This document shows positions 4,432-5,085 of a stretch of 5,085 nt of DNA, one piece after another (positions within the stretch are counted from its first letter, which is position 1; each line of letters starts with the position of its first letter). A program made the translations under genes and the position numbers. The stretch covers positions 1 to 5,085 of the forward strand of contig SXSP01000344.1 of the NCBI GenBank assembly GCA_005792225.1, in the 5' to 3' direction. Origin of the DNA: Bdellovibrionales bacterium. GTDB lineage: Bacteria > Bdellovibrionota > Bdellovibrionia > Bdellovibrionales > JAMPXM01. Below the pieces are notes generated by a model. The model was given only the letters and a program-made list of their open reading frames with translations, searched no databases and had not been told where the DNA came from.

Positions 4432-5085
4432 TCGCAAAGGGCACGCCCAATGTCTTCAAGGACGCGATCGATAATTTTCTCGGTCCCGTCAAGCACCTGT
4501 GGGAAGATCCCACGGTCACGGAGATTTTGATCAACGGGCCCGACCAAATCTTCGTTGAGCGAAAAGGAAAACTGGAGCTCACGACGGCGAAATTCCCCAC
4601 CGAAGACGACGTCGTCGCCGCGGTGAACGCGATTGCGACCTTCGTTCAAAGACGGATCAACTGGGAAGAGCCCAGACTGGATGCGCGCTTGCCTGATGGC
4701 TCGCGTATCCACGCGGTCATTCCACCGCTCGCGCGAAACGGCACGACGGTTTCCATTCGTAAATTCACGCAGAGTAAGATCACGTTTAAGGATTACATCA
4801 AGCTCGGGGCGATCTCTCCCGACGCCGCGAACTTCCTTGAGATCTGCATGTTCCTCGGAAAAAACATTCTCGTCAGCGGCGGCACCGGTTCGGGTAAGAC
4901 GACCTTGTTGGGTCTCCTCTGCAGTCGTATCCCAAGAGGATACCGCGTTCTCTGCATCGAGGATGCGATGGAATTGACGATCGAATACGAGCACGTCGTT
5001 CGCTTCGAGACCCGCACGGCCAACGAGCAGGGAAAATTCGAAGTCAGCATGCGCGACCTCCTGAAGAGTGCGCTTCGTCTCCGCC
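4428..5085 (+). CDS. cpaF: CpaF/TadA-type secretion ATPase of a Tad/Flp pilus system, N-terminal part (runs off window)
   Basis: The GTG at 4428 overlaps the preceding stop as GTGA; GGGAG lies 6 nt upstream (4417-4421). The visible 219 residues begin with the N-terminal ATPase domain, including FLGPVKHLWEDPTVTEILIN (17-36), then GPDQIFVERKGKLE (37-50), LDARLPDGSRIHAVIPP (85-101) and TTVSIRKF (105-112). The Walker A motif GGTGSGKTT (151-159, K157) and Asp box IEDAMEL (177-183) follow, then FETRTANEQGKFEVSMRDLL (193-212) and KSALRLR, the usual lead-in to the Walker B and His boxes beyond the edge. CpaF/TadA hexamers sit at the inner membrane and power assembly, and in some species retraction, of Tad pili. 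The protein starts almost directly at the DPTVTEI region, without the long N-terminal helical segment of many CpaF proteins. The two coupled upstream genes replace the usual CpaB/CpaC/CpaE neighbours; other tad genes may lie downstream. Identification is strong. Confidence 0.92.
   Translation, partial: MIAKGTPNVFKDAIDNFLGPVKHLWEDPTVTEILINGPDQIFVERKGKLELTTAKFPTEDDVVAAVNAIATFVQRRINWEEPRLDARLPDGSRIHAVIPPLARNGTTVSIRKFTQSKITFKDYIKLGAISPDAANFLEICMFLGKNILVSGGTGSGKTTLLGLLCSRIPRGYRVLCIEDAMELTIEYEHVVRFETRTANEQGKFEVSMRDLLKSALRLR

Noticed and set aside
3778..4437. Long antisense open frame (219 codons, minus strand) opposite the cupredoxin-like gene.
   Set aside because: It is the mirror of well-supported plus-strand genes; its translation is Arg/His/Asp-rich with no recognisable domain and no ribosome site I could identify.
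4278..4994. Antisense open frame (238 codons, minus strand) opposite CpaF.
   Set aside because: The plus strand carries an unmistakable Walker A and Asp box here; the antisense translation shows no family features.

Overview
The window is moderately GC-rich, compact bacterial DNA with no mobile elements, RNA genes or CRISPR. It probably comes from a Gram-negative bacterium. The clues are a SlyD-type chaperone with a His-rich tail, an exported protein with a Sec signal peptide ending AHA|E, and a Tad/Flp-pilus (CpaF/TadA) ATPase. Two small genes directly ahead of a CpaF gene recall the Bdellovibrio 'hit' locus beside its flp pilus genes, so a Bdellovibrionota-like predatory or delta-type lineage is my best guess. 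That assignment is inference from gene order and cannot be settled by eye.

Layout. (1) Bases 1-246, plus strand: the 3' end of slyD, closed by a strong intrinsic terminator at about 298-333. (2) Bases 331-3506, minus strand: a four-gene run transcribed right to left. It encodes a MAPEG-family membrane protein, a THUMP/Trm14-like SAM-dependent RNA methyltransferase, a SprT-like metallopeptidase fused to DUF2786, and a small VOC (glyoxalase/bleomycin-resistance fold) protein. The last two are tightly spaced (13 bp) and probably co-transcribed. The methyltransferase may have its own promoter giving a nearly leaderless mRNA. (3) Bases 3507-3599: a short divergent intergenic region. (4) Bases 3600-5085, plus strand: an overlapping operon of a 93-aa soluble helical protein of unknown function, an exported cupredoxin-fold protein lacking copper ligands, and the N-terminal 219 codons of a CpaF/TadA secretion ATPase that runs off the window.

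How they work together. The minus-strand genes look like housekeeping or accessory functions (RNA modification, a SprT-like zinc peptidase, small-molecule chemistry) with no obvious shared pathway. The plus-strand trio is the most interesting unit. The second gene starts 41 nt inside the first and the third overlaps the second by 4 nt (GTGA), so all three are probably translationally coupled. This implies that a cytosolic small protein and an exported cupredoxin-like protein are made together with a Tad-type pilus or secretion motor. A role in pilus assembly or its regulation is inferred, not shown.
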